Positions 16,860 through 26,805 of a stretch of DNA of 64,000 nucleotides are shown here, piece by piece. This stretch comes from Chryseobacterium aureum (GTDB taxonomy: Bacteria > Bacteroidota > Bacteroidia > Flavobacteriales > Weeksellaceae): positions 4,154,001 through 4,218,000 of the forward strand of contig NZ_CP034661.1 in the NCBI RefSeq assembly GCF_003971235.1. The letters run 5' to 3'. The position numbers were made by a program, and so were the translations under genes. Every line of letters begins with the position of its first letter. The stretch's first letter is position 1. The notes under the pieces are model-generated. The model did not search any database, was not told the origin of the DNA, and was given only the letters and a program-made list of their open reading frames with translations.

Positions 16860-17570
16860 TTACAGACTTTTAATTGCTGATTCCAAAGCCAGTTCCATCA
16901 TCGGATTCAAAGCTTTTTCTCTTTCGTCAGCAGAAATTTTTTCGTGGGTCGGGATAATATCCGTTACAGTAAGAATAGTTGCTGCATTTTTTCCTAAATG
17001 TTGAGCATTGGCAAATAAACCAAAAGCCTCCATTTCCACTGCAGGGCAGTTGTATTTGGTAGCAATTTCCGGAGTGTCAGGATCTTTTCTGTAGAAAATA
17101 TCACTGCTGTGAATGTTGATAGCTTTAGCATTTAAAGATAAATCTTTCGCTGTTTCATTGATGGTGTTGAAGATATTTCCCTGGTGAGAAAGGATTTCAT
17201 CTTCAATTCCCCATGCATATTTTGCGTACGTACTTTCGCTGGCCGCTTTATCAATATTCAGGATATCAAAAAGTTTAAGATCCGTATTGTAAGCACCACA
17301 GGTACCGATTCTGATGATCGTATCAACTTCATATTCTGTAAAAAGCTCAAAAGAATAGATTCCGATACTTGGGAAACCCATTCCACTGGCTCCAACAGTA
17401 ATTTCTTTCCCTTTATAAAGACCTGTATAATAAAAAATACCTCTGGTTTTGCTTACCAGTTTAGCATTTTCTAAATAATTTTCAGCAATATACTGTGCAC
17501 GAAGCGGATCCCCCGGCTGCAATACTACTTTAGCAATTTCTCCTTTTTTTGCACTGATGTGAATACTCAT
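16860..17570 (-). CDS. deoD: Purine-nucleoside phosphorylase (DeoD type)
   Basis: 236 residues, full length for the hexameric DeoD family. Motifs: HISAKKGEIAKVVLQPGDPLRA at the start, VGASGMGFPS (phosphate site), IRIGTCGAYN, and CPAVEMEAFGLFA near 180, with VTDIIPTHE containing the conserved Asp. It cleaves purine (deoxy)nucleosides with phosphate for nucleotide salvage in the cytoplasm. Single gene with its own promoter. Confidence 0.95.
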   Translation of the reverse strand: MSIHISAKKGEIAKVVLQPGDPLRAQYIAENYLENAKLVSKTRGIFYYTGLYKGKEITVGASGMGFPSIGIYSFELFTEYEVDTIIRIGTCGAYNTDLKLFDILNIDKAASESTYAKYAWGIEDEILSHQGNIFNTINETAKDLSLNAKAINIHSSDIFYRKDPDTPEIATKYNCPAVEMEAFGLFANAQHLGKNAATILTVTDIIPTHEKISADEREKALNPMMELALESAIKSL

Positions 17571-17589
17571 AATGTTATTTTGAATGGGA

Positions 17590-17597
17590 CAAAGATA
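17590..17597 (-). promoter_or_regulatory. -7 element of deoD
   Basis: Minus-strand TATCTTTG, a perfect TAnnTTTG match, 20 bases before the deoD ATG. Confidence 0.6.
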
Positions 17598-17797
17598 ATA
17601 ACTTTTAGTTTGTTTGAGCCATTACGAAAATGGAAACAGCGGAGCCATCTCCCGGCAATGTGATATATAAGATAGTACTAATAAATATTTTAAATAAAAT
17701 GTCAGATGCCGTCTTTTGGATAAATCAAAAAAACAATCCGGCAAATACAGAACAATAAAAGAATAATGGGGAGCAGGTATGGTGAAAGCAGTCCGGC

Positions 17798-17805
17798 TAC
17801 TTTTG
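17798..17805 (+). promoter_or_regulatory. -7 element of the VOC gene
   Basis: TACTTTTG, 26 bases before the ATG at 17832. The gap from 17598 to here shows no ORF or clear structure. Confidence 0.5.
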
Positions 17806-17831
17806 CAGAAGTAAATATTTAAATTTTAAAA

Positions 17832-18224
17832 ATGAAAATTGAGCATATTGCCATCTGGGTCAAAGATCTTGAAAAATCCAGAGCGTTCTATCAGAAATAC
17901 TTCGGAGCGGTTTCCCATGAAAAATACCATAATACGGTTAAAAATTTTCAATCCTATTTTTTAAGCTTTGAGAATGGATGCCGCCTTGAAATTATGACCA
18001 GACCGGATATCAAAGAAAGTGGAAATTCTTATGAAGCTCAGCAATACGGGCTTATTCACCTTGCATTTTCTGTAGGCAAAAGACAAAAAGTAGATGAGCT
18101 TACAGAAACCTTGAGAAAAGATGGATATACCATTGCAGGAGAGCCCCGTACCACAGGAGACGGCTATTATGAAAGCGTAATCCTTGATCCCGAAAACAAT
18201 ATCATTGAAATTGTATCGCAGTAA
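17832..18224 (+). CDS. VOC family (glyoxalase-like) protein
   Basis: 130 residues with the two-module VOC pattern: KIEHIAIWVKDLEKSRAFYQKYFG at the start, RLEIMT, a second metal-site-like HLAFSV, and DPENNIIEIV at the end. Candidate metal ligands are His5, Glu in LEIM, His in GLIHLAF and the final Glu in IIEIV. Such proteins bind a divalent metal and act as lyases, dioxygenases or drug-binding proteins. Substrate not predictable. Monocistronic. Confidence 0.9.
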   Translation: MKIEHIAIWVKDLEKSRAFYQKYFGAVSHEKYHNTVKNFQSYFLSFENGCRLEIMTRPDIKESGNSYEAQQYGLIHLAFSVGKRQKVDELTETLRKDGYTIAGEPRTTGDGYYESVILDPENNIIEIVSQ

Positions 18225-18591
18225 GGCATTGCGGGGAGTTTTAGCGACGAAGCAATCTACACAAGAATCATTCAATAGATTAGAAAAATACAAAGGTTCA
18301 AAACTTAATCTGTGCTGTGTATTAAGGTGTAGATTTTTTATCTCCGATAAACTAAAAACTATGCTTGCTGAAATCTCATATTTTCCTGAGTCTCTGCGTT
18401 TCCCAGGATCAAACGATCGTAAACCTTACAGGTTTCAAAAACCTATAAGGTGTATATCAAAATATATTCAGGCTAAAATTCATCTTTAAGACCTATTATA
18501 TTCATTTTCCAGGCCTATAATTCCACATTTAACACGAATCTTCTCCACAAAAATTTTATTCTCAACGAAATAATTTTATTTTTGTTAGATC
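18225..18591. other. Intergenic gap with dispersed repeat remnants
   Basis: No gene is supported. It holds GAGTTTTAGCGACGAAGCAA (18236-18255), resembling a common interspersed repeat. It also has a hairpin ACCTTACAGGTTT / AAACCTATAAGGT (18422-18452). The operon promoter TATTTTTG lies at 18577-18584, 7 bases before the next ATG. Confidence 0.5.
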
Positions 18592-19248
18592 ATGGAAACC
18601 AAGTCACCGTTTTTAGACACGATCTTTTTGCTTCGTAAGGAAGAATGTATTACTCTTTTTTCAAGCTTACAGCAAATTTCCCCTCAGGAAGAGGAGGAAG
18701 CAGGAGATTATTTTGAAACAGAATTCGAAAAAGAACGGCTTGAGTTTTTGTCAGACCAGTTATCCTTCAACAAAAAGGCCGCTGTTTGGGCCGCAAAAGT
18801 GCTCTACCATAGCGCACAGCTGTATCTGATCAGGGAAAATACAGAAAAAAATATTGAAAATCTTATTCCCGGATTCAAAGGATCTCGGGATATTCCTTCC
18901 ATCTTATCCGCAGACCTGTCACTGAGATTTTTGCCACAGATAATGCTTGCCCTGAATACCGTTGACCCCGAAGATCCGTTGATTACCTTACTGGAAAATA
19001 TACTGACGCAGTTTCACTATTCAGGAATTGGATATGATCTTGATCTGAAGACCATAGACTGGAAGGAAGAATTAAAAGACAGTACTTACCGGAAACTCTA
19101 TCTGGAAAGAATTGTTGAAAAAAGAGATTATAAACTGGCGGAAATCCCGTTCATTAATAAACAGCTAACCGCTGAATTCGGAATGCATAAAGACGCATTC
19201 TGGCGAGAACTAAAAACTATAACCGAGGAAAACAATGAAAACGTATGA
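18592..19248 (+). CDS. First gene of MoxR/vWA operon, unknown function
   Basis: 218 residues, acidic, helical, no signal peptide. It overlaps the next gene by 14 bases, so it belongs to the seven-gene operon through 26747. I do not recognise a specific domain. MoxR-vWA-beta-propeller systems carry several accessory 'bpX' families named only by association, and this may be one. The promoter TATTTTTG just upstream marks it as the operon start. Confidence 0.75.
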   Translation: METKSPFLDTIFLLRKEECITLFSSLQQISPQEEEEAGDYFETEFEKERLEFLSDQLSFNKKAAVWAAKVLYHSAQLYLIRENTEKNIENLIPGFKGSRDIPSILSADLSLRFLPQIMLALNTVDPEDPLITLLENILTQFHYSGIGYDLDLKTIDWKEELKDSTYRKLYLERIVEKRDYKLAEIPFINKQLTAEFGMHKDAFWRELKTITEENNENV

Positions 19249-19816
19249 GAAAATATTTGAATTTTTAACTGACCCCACCAAAGAAACATTCCTGAAGTGC
19301 CGTGAACTGGTGATCAATGATCCGGAATATGACCCTTATTCTGAAGACATCGAAAACCTGCAGAATTTACTGAATGAAAGAAAATTTGAAGAGGTTATAC
19401 AGTATGTCAATGTCAATATCCTGCTGAGTCCCAGAGCCCATATTTATAAATATTTTGCTTACCAAGAACTGGGGGATGAAAAAGGAAGAAATATTGAAAT
19501 GACCATCGCTCAGTTTATTTTTGAATGCCTTGAAAAAACCGGCAACGGAACCAAAGAATCTCCTTATATGATTACAAGAATTTCTGATGAAAGAGACTTA
19601 GTGAGACACCATCTCGATAAACACGATGTATCGCAAAGGCTGATCAGGGAAGGCAATAAAATGATGGATGAACTTACCCTTGAGGACGGAACACAATTGT
19701 ACTTTGATATCAAAGCCCCTTATCAGAGACTGGCTTTTTCATTCAGCAGGAAAAATGAAAAGGCAGCCAATAAAGAAGAAGAGAAATCCCAGAAAAAAAA
19801 ATGGTGGAAATTTTAA
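19235..19816 (+). CDS. MoxR operon accessory protein, unknown
   Basis: 193 residues, soluble, starting inside the end of the previous gene. Sequence is charged and helical with a Lys-rich tail ending KKKWWKF. Two short repeats of 'YDPYSEDIENLQNLL'-type acidic helices suggest TPR-like packing, but this is weak. It precedes MoxR by 10 bases. Function unknown; probably a partner in the same complex. Confidence 0.72.
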   Translation: MKTYEKIFEFLTDPTKETFLKCRELVINDPEYDPYSEDIENLQNLLNERKFEEVIQYVNVNILLSPRAHIYKYFAYQELGDEKGRNIEMTIAQFIFECLEKTGNGTKESPYMITRISDERDLVRHHLDKHDVSQRLIREGNKMMDELTLEDGTQLYFDIKAPYQRLAFSFSRKNEKAANKEEEKSQKKKWWKF

Positions 19817-19826
19817 TTTTTAATCA

Positions 19827-20960
19827 ATGAACCAGAATATAAATCAGCTTAATACAGTCCTTACCTACGTAAAAGACACTTTTGTAGGCAAAAATGATGT
19901 CGTGGATCTGTTGGGAATATGCCTTTTGGCAAGAGAAAATGCCTTTTTATACGGACCTCCGGGTACGGCAAAATCAGCAATTGTCAGAACACTGGCAAAA
20001 ACTGTGAAAGACGGAAAAAACTTTGAATATTTATTAACCCGTTTTACAGAACCGAACGAAATTTTCGGCCCTTTTGATATCAGAAAACTGAAAGAAGGAG
20101 AGCTTTTGACCAATACGGAAGGAATGATGCCCGAAGCTTCCATGGTTTTCCTGGATGAGATCTTTAATGCCAATTCGGCTATTCTGAACTCACTTCTGAC
20201 GGCACTCAATGAAAAAATATTTAAAAGAGGAAAAGAAACCAAACACCTTCCTGCACTTATGTTTGTAGGAGCCAGTAACATTCTTCCCGAAGATGAAGCA
20301 CTGAATGCACTGTTTGACCGTTTTTTGGTGAGAATTAATGTAGATTACGTTAATCCTGAACTCTTGCAACAGGTTCTTTTAGCCGGAAGAAAACTGGAAA
20401 ATGAAGAAGAATCGGAAATTCCTGAAATCCATGCAGACGCGATCAGGCAATTACAGAAATTATGCAGAACCATAGATCTTAAACCCATTTATGAGGTTTA
20501 TCTCAATACCATTATGAGCCTGCGAAATACAGGAATTGCCATCTCGGACCGTAGAGCCGTGAAACTTCAGAATCTGATTGCGGCAAGCGCCCTGATTTGC
20601 GGAAGGACAGAAGCTGTACTTTCTGATCTGTGGGTTTTAAAACACATCTGGGATACAGAAGAGCAGATCGAAATTCTGGAAGGAATTATCAACAGAACCA
20701 TTGAGAAAGATAATCATCCTGATTCCCATCCACAGGCCATGCAGAACAAAACTCCCAATCCCGAGGAAGTCATGAAAGACGTAAAGATTCTTGTAGAAAA
20801 ATGGAATGGAGGAACACTGAGTTTTGAAGAACAGAATGTAATAAAAGATAAACTGAGATATCTGCAAACCCGCTGCGACTGGATCCGTAATCCCGAACAG
20901 AAACAGTATATCCGGCAAGAAATAGAAAGCTTATGGCAGAAGATTCTTCAAAGCGTTTAA
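19827..20960 (+). CDS. MoxR/RavA-type AAA+ ATPase
   Basis: 377 residues. Walker A GPPGTAKS (about 44-51), Walker B MVFLDEIF (about 106-113), sensor 1 region VGASN and the arginine-containing ALFDRFLVRI. A C-terminal helical region of about 120 residues continues past the AAA core, as in RavA. MoxR ATPases act as chaperones that remodel a vWA partner, which here is the 21667 product. The stop overlaps the next start by 28 bases, so stoichiometric, coupled translation is likely. Confidence 0.92.
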   Translation: MNQNINQLNTVLTYVKDTFVGKNDVVDLLGICLLARENAFLYGPPGTAKSAIVRTLAKTVKDGKNFEYLLTRFTEPNEIFGPFDIRKLKEGELLTNTEGMMPEASMVFLDEIFNANSAILNSLLTALNEKIFKRGKETKHLPALMFVGASNILPEDEALNALFDRFLVRINVDYVNPELLQQVLLAGRKLENEEESEIPEIHADAIRQLQKLCRTIDLKPIYEVYLNTIMSLRNTGIAISDRRAVKLQNLIAASALICGRTEAVLSDLWVLKHIWDTEEQIEILEGIINRTIEKDNHPDSHPQAMQNKTPNPEEVMKDVKILVEKWNGGTLSFEEQNVIKDKLRYLQTRCDWIRNPEQKQYIRQEIESLWQKILQSV

Positions 20961-21676
20961 AAGAATTCCAGGCGGAAATTCCCCGTGCTGATGAAGATTT
21001 TCTGGGCTCAATCAGAGACTGGAAGAATATTCAGATGGCTGTAGATGATGATACAATTTGGCTGAAAGGCTTTACGGATGAACAGGCTGCCTCCTCAGAA
21101 ATACAGCAGTTGCCGGATTGTATTTTATATGAACTTCGTGATGGGCTTTTATTCAGAAAGGAAGCTTTAGTTCCGAGTAAAAAAATGAGAACAGCACTGC
21201 TTTGGATTCCTATAGATAAGGCGTTGCAGCTTAGTCTGCCACCTTCAAACCAAAATTATTTTGGAATTCACGAACACGTTCAGGTCCAGCTTAAAGAAAG
21301 CCGTGAAGAACAGCCGGTAATTGCTTTACTTAGCAATATGGAGGATATTAAGGACACCATTGCAGCATTGCCCAAATTCAAGCTTGAAAAAATAAAATGG
21401 ACCCTGCTGGGAGATAAAGCATTATTTGTGGGAATTCCCCTTCTAAGTTTTCCCGGAAGAACCTATTGGACCAAAGACAGGCATCTACTGCCTGCCGGTC
21501 TGGATTTTGAATTTAAAAACATAAGTACGCTGTTGCAGCAGAAATATAATAAAGAACCGGAAGACTTACTGTTATGGGACGAAAACGGAAATTGTCTTTT
21601 AATTAAAGAAACAGATTTCCGTCAGTTGTCCATCAGCTCATTCCGGCTTACCGAAAAATCAAGAGAATGGAATTAA
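20933..21676 (+). CDS. MoxR-vWA ternary-system accessory protein (bpX-like)
   Basis: 247 residues from an ATG inside the end of the MoxR gene, overlapping the vWA gene by 10 bases. Soluble, beta-rich, with SKKMRTALLWIPIDKALQLSLP and FPGRTYWTKDRHLLPAGLDFEF as its most recognisable parts. Genes sandwiched between MoxR and the vWA/beta-propeller protein in these systems encode small bpX-type domains. I assign it there on context and general look, and cannot say which bpX family. Confidence 0.65.
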   Translation: MAEDSSKRLKEFQAEIPRADEDFLGSIRDWKNIQMAVDDDTIWLKGFTDEQAASSEIQQLPDCILYELRDGLLFRKEALVPSKKMRTALLWIPIDKALQLSLPPSNQNYFGIHEHVQVQLKESREEQPVIALLSNMEDIKDTIAALPKFKLEKIKWTLLGDKALFVGIPLLSFPGRTYWTKDRHLLPAGLDFEFKNISTLLQQKYNKEPEDLLLWDENGNCLLIKETDFRQLSISSFRLTEKSREWN

Positions 21677-24045
21677 AGGCCTATTTCCAGTCCTATGAAA
21701 ATTACTTTTGGGAGTGGAAAACAGATGAAGATGTTCCCGGAGATTGCGGGTATCATGATAATAATCTCCTCTCGGTACCGGGAGTAGGAGCTATTGCCTA
21801 CAGGCCTTATGTAATGGAGATTCTGAACCATCTTCAGCCCGTGGGATGGCCTCCGTTCGGAGCATTGCTGATGGTTTTATACGCTATGCAGGATGGTTAC
21901 ACAGATTTTGCCGGCCCATTAAGACGTACCGTTGAGTTTTATAGTGGAGAAGATTTTGAATTCAATGCCGAAAAAGAAATTGAATTCCTGGAAAAAATAA
22001 AATCACTTCCTAAAGTGTATAAACAAAGGCAGAACAGAATTGTACTGCTTCAGACCATTTTTGGAAACGGACACAACAGGTTATCTCCCAGTCTTTCCGA
22101 TGGTTTCTTAAGATTCTACTATAAGAGGCCCCAGGAACTTGCTGTAAGTGCAGAAAAATACGAAGACGGATCATCAGCTTTAAACAGAGATTTAAGCGCT
22201 TTGAATCTGAATGAAAAATTTCCGACTGTAGAATCTATCATTGATGCCATGAAAGGCCTGATTCATGAGCCGGAGCTGGAAGATGAGGTGGTAGAAGAAG
22301 AAACCACCGCAGAAAGCAATAAAGATTTCATTAAAGAATTAATGGAAGAGCCGAAAACCTTCCAGGTGGGAAGCCTGATCAAAAGGATCTGGAGCGGGCT
22401 GAAAATTCCAATGCGCCATCTTTCTCCCGGAGAACAGCCTATCGGAGGAATTTCCGATATGACCAATAAAGGTGATTTCCACAAAATGCTCCTTTCCGAA
22501 TTTGCCAATGAGGATGATGTTTTTATGAATCGTGTAGCCAATAACGAGGCCCTTTACATTCAGAGAGAAATTCCACCGGAAGAAAACATTTTTGAAAGAA
22601 TGATCCTGATCGATACTTCCCTAAGAAACTGGGGAACGCCAAAAGTATTGGCCTATGCTTCTGCAATAGCCGTGATCAAACACCCAAAAGCCCATTCCGA
22701 ATGTAAAGTTTTTGCTTTGGGACAGGCGGGAATTCCGATTGCCCTCAACAAAGTAGAAGAAGTAGTGGAGAATCTTAATCAGGTAAGTCCGGTTCTGGAA
22801 GTTTCAGAAGCACTGGAGAAATTTTTTAATGAACACCATTCAGAAAAGGATATTGAGGTTTTTTTTATTACCCATCAGGATAATATGGCGGATGAGAAAA
22901 TTCAGCGGGTTGTCCATCAAAACAGAGATCAGCTGAAATTTTTAGTGACTACAGCTTCAGATGGTGAAATTAATTTTTATAAACACCACAAGGGAGCAAG
23001 AAAGCACATTCAGAAAATAAAACTCCCGTTACAGGAGCTTTGGGCTAATCCGCCCCAGCAAAAACAATCTGTTCAGAATTTCAACGGAAAGAAAACAGAT
23101 TTGCCGCAAAATTATCCTATTTTATTTCCAACACCGGTCAATAAGATTGCGAAGTTTTTATACGAAGGAGAATTTTTCATCCTGAGTTCAAAAAAACAGC
23201 TGCTGAAAACGTATCTCTCTGATAATTATTATGACAGGCATTCTTACGATTATTATAAAACCCATCACGGCTGTGAAGTTTTGTTTGATAAAATTTCCGT
23301 AAAACCCAAAGGACAGTTTGCCCTCGCGAAAAACAGACAGCAGCATTTTATTCTGTGTCAGTATCAGCCTGATCAGAAACTGCTCTCAAAGATTAATCTC
23401 AATACCGGAGAATATTCTGACCAGAATCTTACCGGAATGCATATTCCGGAATCTTACCGGTTGATTTATTTCGGACGGAACTTCTATCTGCATGAAAAAT
23501 ATAATCCCACCCATTACAGAATCAATATGGAAGGAAATATTTCCGTAGAGGCTGTTACCGGAAAAGAAAAAGAATTTGAAAAAAATAACTTTAAAGCGGA
23601 GGCTGAAGTCGACAAGCTGAAAGAAAGCGGATTGAAGGTGATCAATAATTTCAATAAAATAGGAATTAACAAATACGGAAATCTGGTGGTTTCCGGAAAT
23701 GAATTATACAGTGCCTCGGAAAATACACTGAATTTTTCCCGAAACAAATATGATATCAGAATTTTTGCGGAACAGAATAAAAATAAATTTACATTCCCCG
23801 ACGGCAGTGAAATCATAACCGATTCACGGGGAATGCTGACCTTCCGAAGCAGTAACAAAAGCATCGAAGAATTCTTCATTCCGTCTACACTGGGTGGTTT
23901 TCTCTCGCTGGCTACCTACACGGAATTCGGAGGATCAGAATATTATCTTCCCGAACATGCCCTGCTGAAAGTAAGAACAATGGATGATATGTGCGACAGG
24001 TTTCTAAAACCTTTTATAGAACAGATTTTGGATTATGGAGCTTAG
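21667..24045 (+). CDS. vWA protein with C-terminal beta-propeller-like region
   Basis: 792 residues. The first 220 form a conserved helical region. The vWA domain is at about 310-450: MILIDTSLRNWG carries the D-x-S start of a MIDAS site, but the second Ser of DxSxS is replaced by Arg. Strands KVFALG and EVFFITHQDN follow. From about 485 the sequence shows repeated strand-turn units (KIAKFLYEGEFFILSSKKQ, NRQQHFILCQYQPDQKLL, YGNLVVSGNELYS), as in beta-propellers. MoxR next to a vWA-propeller fusion is the core of the ternary conflict systems described by comparative genomics. No membrane helix. Confidence 0.82.
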   Translation: MELKAYFQSYENYFWEWKTDEDVPGDCGYHDNNLLSVPGVGAIAYRPYVMEILNHLQPVGWPPFGALLMVLYAMQDGYTDFAGPLRRTVEFYSGEDFEFNAEKEIEFLEKIKSLPKVYKQRQNRIVLLQTIFGNGHNRLSPSLSDGFLRFYYKRPQELAVSAEKYEDGSSALNRDLSALNLNEKFPTVESIIDAMKGLIHEPELEDEVVEEETTAESNKDFIKELMEEPKTFQVGSLIKRIWSGLKIPMRHLSPGEQPIGGISDMTNKGDFHKMLLSEFANEDDVFMNRVANNEALYIQREIPPEENIFERMILIDTSLRNWGTPKVLAYASAIAVIKHPKAHSECKVFALGQAGIPIALNKVEEVVENLNQVSPVLEVSEALEKFFNEHHSEKDIEVFFITHQDNMADEKIQRVVHQNRDQLKFLVTTASDGEINFYKHHKGARKHIQKIKLPLQELWANPPQQKQSVQNFNGKKTDLPQNYPILFPTPVNKIAKFLYEGEFFILSSKKQLLKTYLSDNYYDRHSYDYYKTHHGCEVLFDKISVKPKGQFALAKNRQQHFILCQYQPDQKLLSKINLNTGEYSDQNLTGMHIPESYRLIYFGRNFYLHEKYNPTHYRINMEGNISVEAVTGKEKEFEKNNFKAEAEVDKLKESGLKVINNFNKIGINKYGNLVVSGNELYSASENTLNFSRNKYDIRIFAEQNKNKFTFPDGSEIITDSRGMLTFRSSNKSIEEFFIPSTLGGFLSLATYTEFGGSEYYLPEHALLKVRTMDDMCDRFLKPFIEQILDYGA

Positions 24046-25732
24046 AATAAAACCCTTCCCGAAAAATAATTATCCCAAAAAGGGCCTTTTGATCAGAGGT
24101 TCCTCGCCTGTGATATGGCTTCAGGAGATGGAGACGCTTGGGATTGATTTGAGTGAGGTAAATTCTTTTGCTGTTCCGGCGGCCAGTCCCAATGTGCTGT
24201 ATGGATGTTTTCTCATTTTTAATGACAATATTCCACAGGAAATAGGAAGGAATGCGTATTTTCAAAAGGTGGATGACAGGCTTTTTATTCCTGAAAATAC
24301 AACTTTTTATCCCCGGATAATCCCTGAAGACTGGGCACAGCTCGACTGCCGTTTTTTGATCATGCATCCCGAATTCGGATTGGTGAAACTCTCTGAAGAA
24401 ATCGACTGGATCTCACTGATTCAGCAGCCCGGTACAATAAATGAAACCATCAGAAAACCACTGAACGGAGTTTCAATCCCTCAAAAAATACAAAGCTATA
24501 CCGTAGAAATAGAGGATGAAAAAGTAATGGAAGCATTACAGCCAAAGCAAACAGAAGAGGAATGGATGAACAGTCTGCCGTTCGACCTTAAAAAAGTAAT
24601 GGCAGGGAATAAAAAAGAAATAGAAAAATATTTAAAATATATAGAAAAATATCCTGAAAGAGCTGTAGAACTGGGTGTTTCACTCGATGTAATGGGCACT
24701 TCCAGAGGAGATGGTTTTGGTAAATTTACTTGGCTGGAAGGATTATTGGGCGGAGGCTCTGCAGGGAAAACCGAAAGTGCCGGAACAAGAAATTTCAGAA
24801 GAGTATTCTGGGCGCTCATTATTGTGGCAATAGTTTTAAAGATTGCATTACCTTCAGATAAAGACCATGGTGAGCAGGAAGAAAACACTACATCTTCAGG
24901 AACGGTAGTCAATAATGCTGTAAAAGCACCTTCTGATATGATTGCCTTCCAGTCCGGAACTTCGGAAATTGATCTGAAGATAGATTCAATGTACCACCAG
25001 CAGAGAACAGGATTATCCAAAGAGCTTATTCATGCAGGGATCATAGAATCCAAAACGAAAGAAGACAAAGAAAACTATAAAAAAGCAGGCGGAAGAGATG
25101 TCAGTGAAATAGGAAGTGATATCGAAAAGCTCGTTAATAAAGAAAAACAGAGCAGAGATTCTCTAAAAACCATCTACACCAAAAAAATTACAAAACACAT
25201 CGAAGAAAAGACAGAAAAGCTAAAGCGTAAAATTTCAGACTCTCTGAAACAATACACGAAAGGAAAACCTGTAAACGGAGATGTGGTCAAATTTCTCCTA
25301 AACAAAAGAAAAGCCTTAATGGCTGATTCCCTGGGGAAACTTTACGGTACACTGGATATGATGGATCCTTCTTCTGCATCTATTGATAAAGCGAAAGTGA
25401 AAGCAATAGCTCCTGAAGGAAGTCCGCTGGAAAGAAAGACCCCGGTTTCAGATATTATGTATATGGTAATTCTGATGATTGCCGGAGTGGGACTGTTCTC
25501 TTTCCTGTTTAAAAATAAATCATTACACCTTGGCGGAGATAATGTACCCGTCTGGGTAAAGTTTATTTTAATAGTCATCCTTATAGCCATGCTGGTATAT
25601 CTGTTTTATCCGCTCGTGAAAATGTTTGGGTACAACTGGTTTGTATGGGTTCTGGTGATTTGTGTATTATTACTCCTTTACCGTCTTTTCAGAGAAGATA
25701 AAACCATTTTAAATTCTGATGATGATGAATAG
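24035..25732 (+). CDS. Membrane protein of the MoxR-vWA system
   Basis: 565 residues, overlapping its neighbours by 11 and 14 bases. The N-terminal 200 residues look like a globular bpX-type domain (IRGSSPVIWLQEMETLGI and FRFLIMHPEFG-like strands). A membrane helix follows near 270 (WALIIVAIVLKIAL). Then comes a long charged, coiled-coil-like region rich in Lys/Asp/Ser (about 300-450). Three C-terminal helices (about 470-555) end the protein. It could anchor the MoxR-vWA complex at the inner membrane. Family identity is inferred from context. Confidence 0.7.
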   Translation: MELRIKPFPKNNYPKKGLLIRGSSPVIWLQEMETLGIDLSEVNSFAVPAASPNVLYGCFLIFNDNIPQEIGRNAYFQKVDDRLFIPENTTFYPRIIPEDWAQLDCRFLIMHPEFGLVKLSEEIDWISLIQQPGTINETIRKPLNGVSIPQKIQSYTVEIEDEKVMEALQPKQTEEEWMNSLPFDLKKVMAGNKKEIEKYLKYIEKYPERAVELGVSLDVMGTSRGDGFGKFTWLEGLLGGGSAGKTESAGTRNFRRVFWALIIVAIVLKIALPSDKDHGEQEENTTSSGTVVNNAVKAPSDMIAFQSGTSEIDLKIDSMYHQQRTGLSKELIHAGIIESKTKEDKENYKKAGGRDVSEIGSDIEKLVNKEKQSRDSLKTIYTKKITKHIEEKTEKLKRKISDSLKQYTKGKPVNGDVVKFLLNKRKALMADSLGKLYGTLDMMDPSSASIDKAKVKAIAPEGSPLERKTPVSDIMYMVILMIAGVGLFSFLFKNKSLHLGGDNVPVWVKFILIVILIAMLVYLFYPLVKMFGYNWFVWVLVICVLLLLYRLFREDKTILNSDDDE

Positions 25733-26747
25733 ACAGAAATTTATAGACAAATTTATAGCAGTCTTTGTGCTGCTGGCCATGTTTAAAGTTGTCGGAATTG
25801 TGGCCCAGCTATTCCATGAAAGTTTCTGGAGTGTAATCGGGACATTGATTATTTTCTTAATAGTAGCTTTTATCATCCTGCTTGTGATCACCTCTCTGAA
25901 AGATAAAGAGCAGAACAACAGAAATTCAGCCGGAAGAAAAGGGAGCGGAAGCAGCAGTTTCTATCTTGAAAGCTCTCTTTTTGACAGGATCCGAAGCAAA
26001 TATGAAGAGCTTGCCGAAAAATATATTGCCGAAAAAGACTATAAAAAAGCAGCAAGAGTCTATATGAACCTTCTGCAGGACAACTACAGAGGTGCCCAAA
26101 CACTGGAAAACGGAGGATTCTACAATGAAGCTGCGGTAGTATATCTTAAAAAGCTGAACAATAAATCTGATGCCGCCGCCTGCTATGAAAAAGCAAAGCA
26201 GCATAAAAAAGCCATTGATCTTTACAAAGAAATGGAGCAGAAAGAAAAAGTAGGAGATCTTTATAAAGAAATCAATGATCTTAAAAATGCCCATCATTAT
26301 TACCAGATGGTAGCAGATGATTATACAGGAAATAATCAGATGGTGAAAGCCTCTTTAGTCTACCGTAAAAAAATGGAAAAAACAGAAGAAGCCCAGAAAG
26401 TGCTGTTGAAAGGATGGGAAGAAGATAAAGATGCCTTCAACTGCCTAAATAATTATTTTGCCAATATCTTTGACACTAAAAAACTGGAATCAGAAATAAA
26501 GGACTTATATGAAAAGACTCCGGCCTATAAAAAGATCACCTATCTGGAAGCCATGAAGCATGAATTCAAAAAAGATCCGGAATTGCATGCTACCACCAGA
26601 AATATAGCGTATGAAATTATCGCTGAAAAAGTAAATACCCGTTCCGAAATCGTAAATGAACTGAAATTTTTCAATCCCCATGATGACGTGATTCTGAAAG
26701 ATATTTCAAGATTCAAAACAGGAAGAAACAAAATGTTCAGGAATTAA
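25719..26747 (+). CDS. TPR membrane protein, last gene of MoxR-vWA operon
   Basis: 342 residues. Three ATGs in a row (25719, 25722, 25725) make the exact start uncertain. Two N-terminal membrane helices (about 10-30 and 38-60) are followed by a cytoplasmic TPR solenoid: KYIAEKDYKKAARVYMNLL, GFYNEAAVVYLKKL, SDAAACYEKAKQHKKAIDLY. Helical repeats often bind partner tails, here perhaps the vWA protein. It ends the operon; no strong terminator was seen directly after the stop. Confidence 0.8.
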   Translation: MMMNRQKFIDKFIAVFVLLAMFKVVGIVAQLFHESFWSVIGTLIIFLIVAFIILLVITSLKDKEQNNRNSAGRKGSGSSSFYLESSLFDRIRSKYEELAEKYIAEKDYKKAARVYMNLLQDNYRGAQTLENGGFYNEAAVVYLKKLNNKSDAAACYEKAKQHKKAIDLYKEMEQKEKVGDLYKEINDLKNAHHYYQMVADDYTGNNQMVKASLVYRKKMEKTEEAQKVLLKGWEEDKDAFNCLNNYFANIFDTKKLESEIKDLYEKTPAYKKITYLEAMKHEFKKDPELHATTRNIAYEIIAEKVNTRSEIVNELKFFNPHDDVILKDISRFKTGRNKMFRN

Positions 26748-26805
26748 AAACAAAAAATTGGAAAGAACTACTCTTATTAAGCAAAAATAGAATGTTCGCT
26801 TCATC

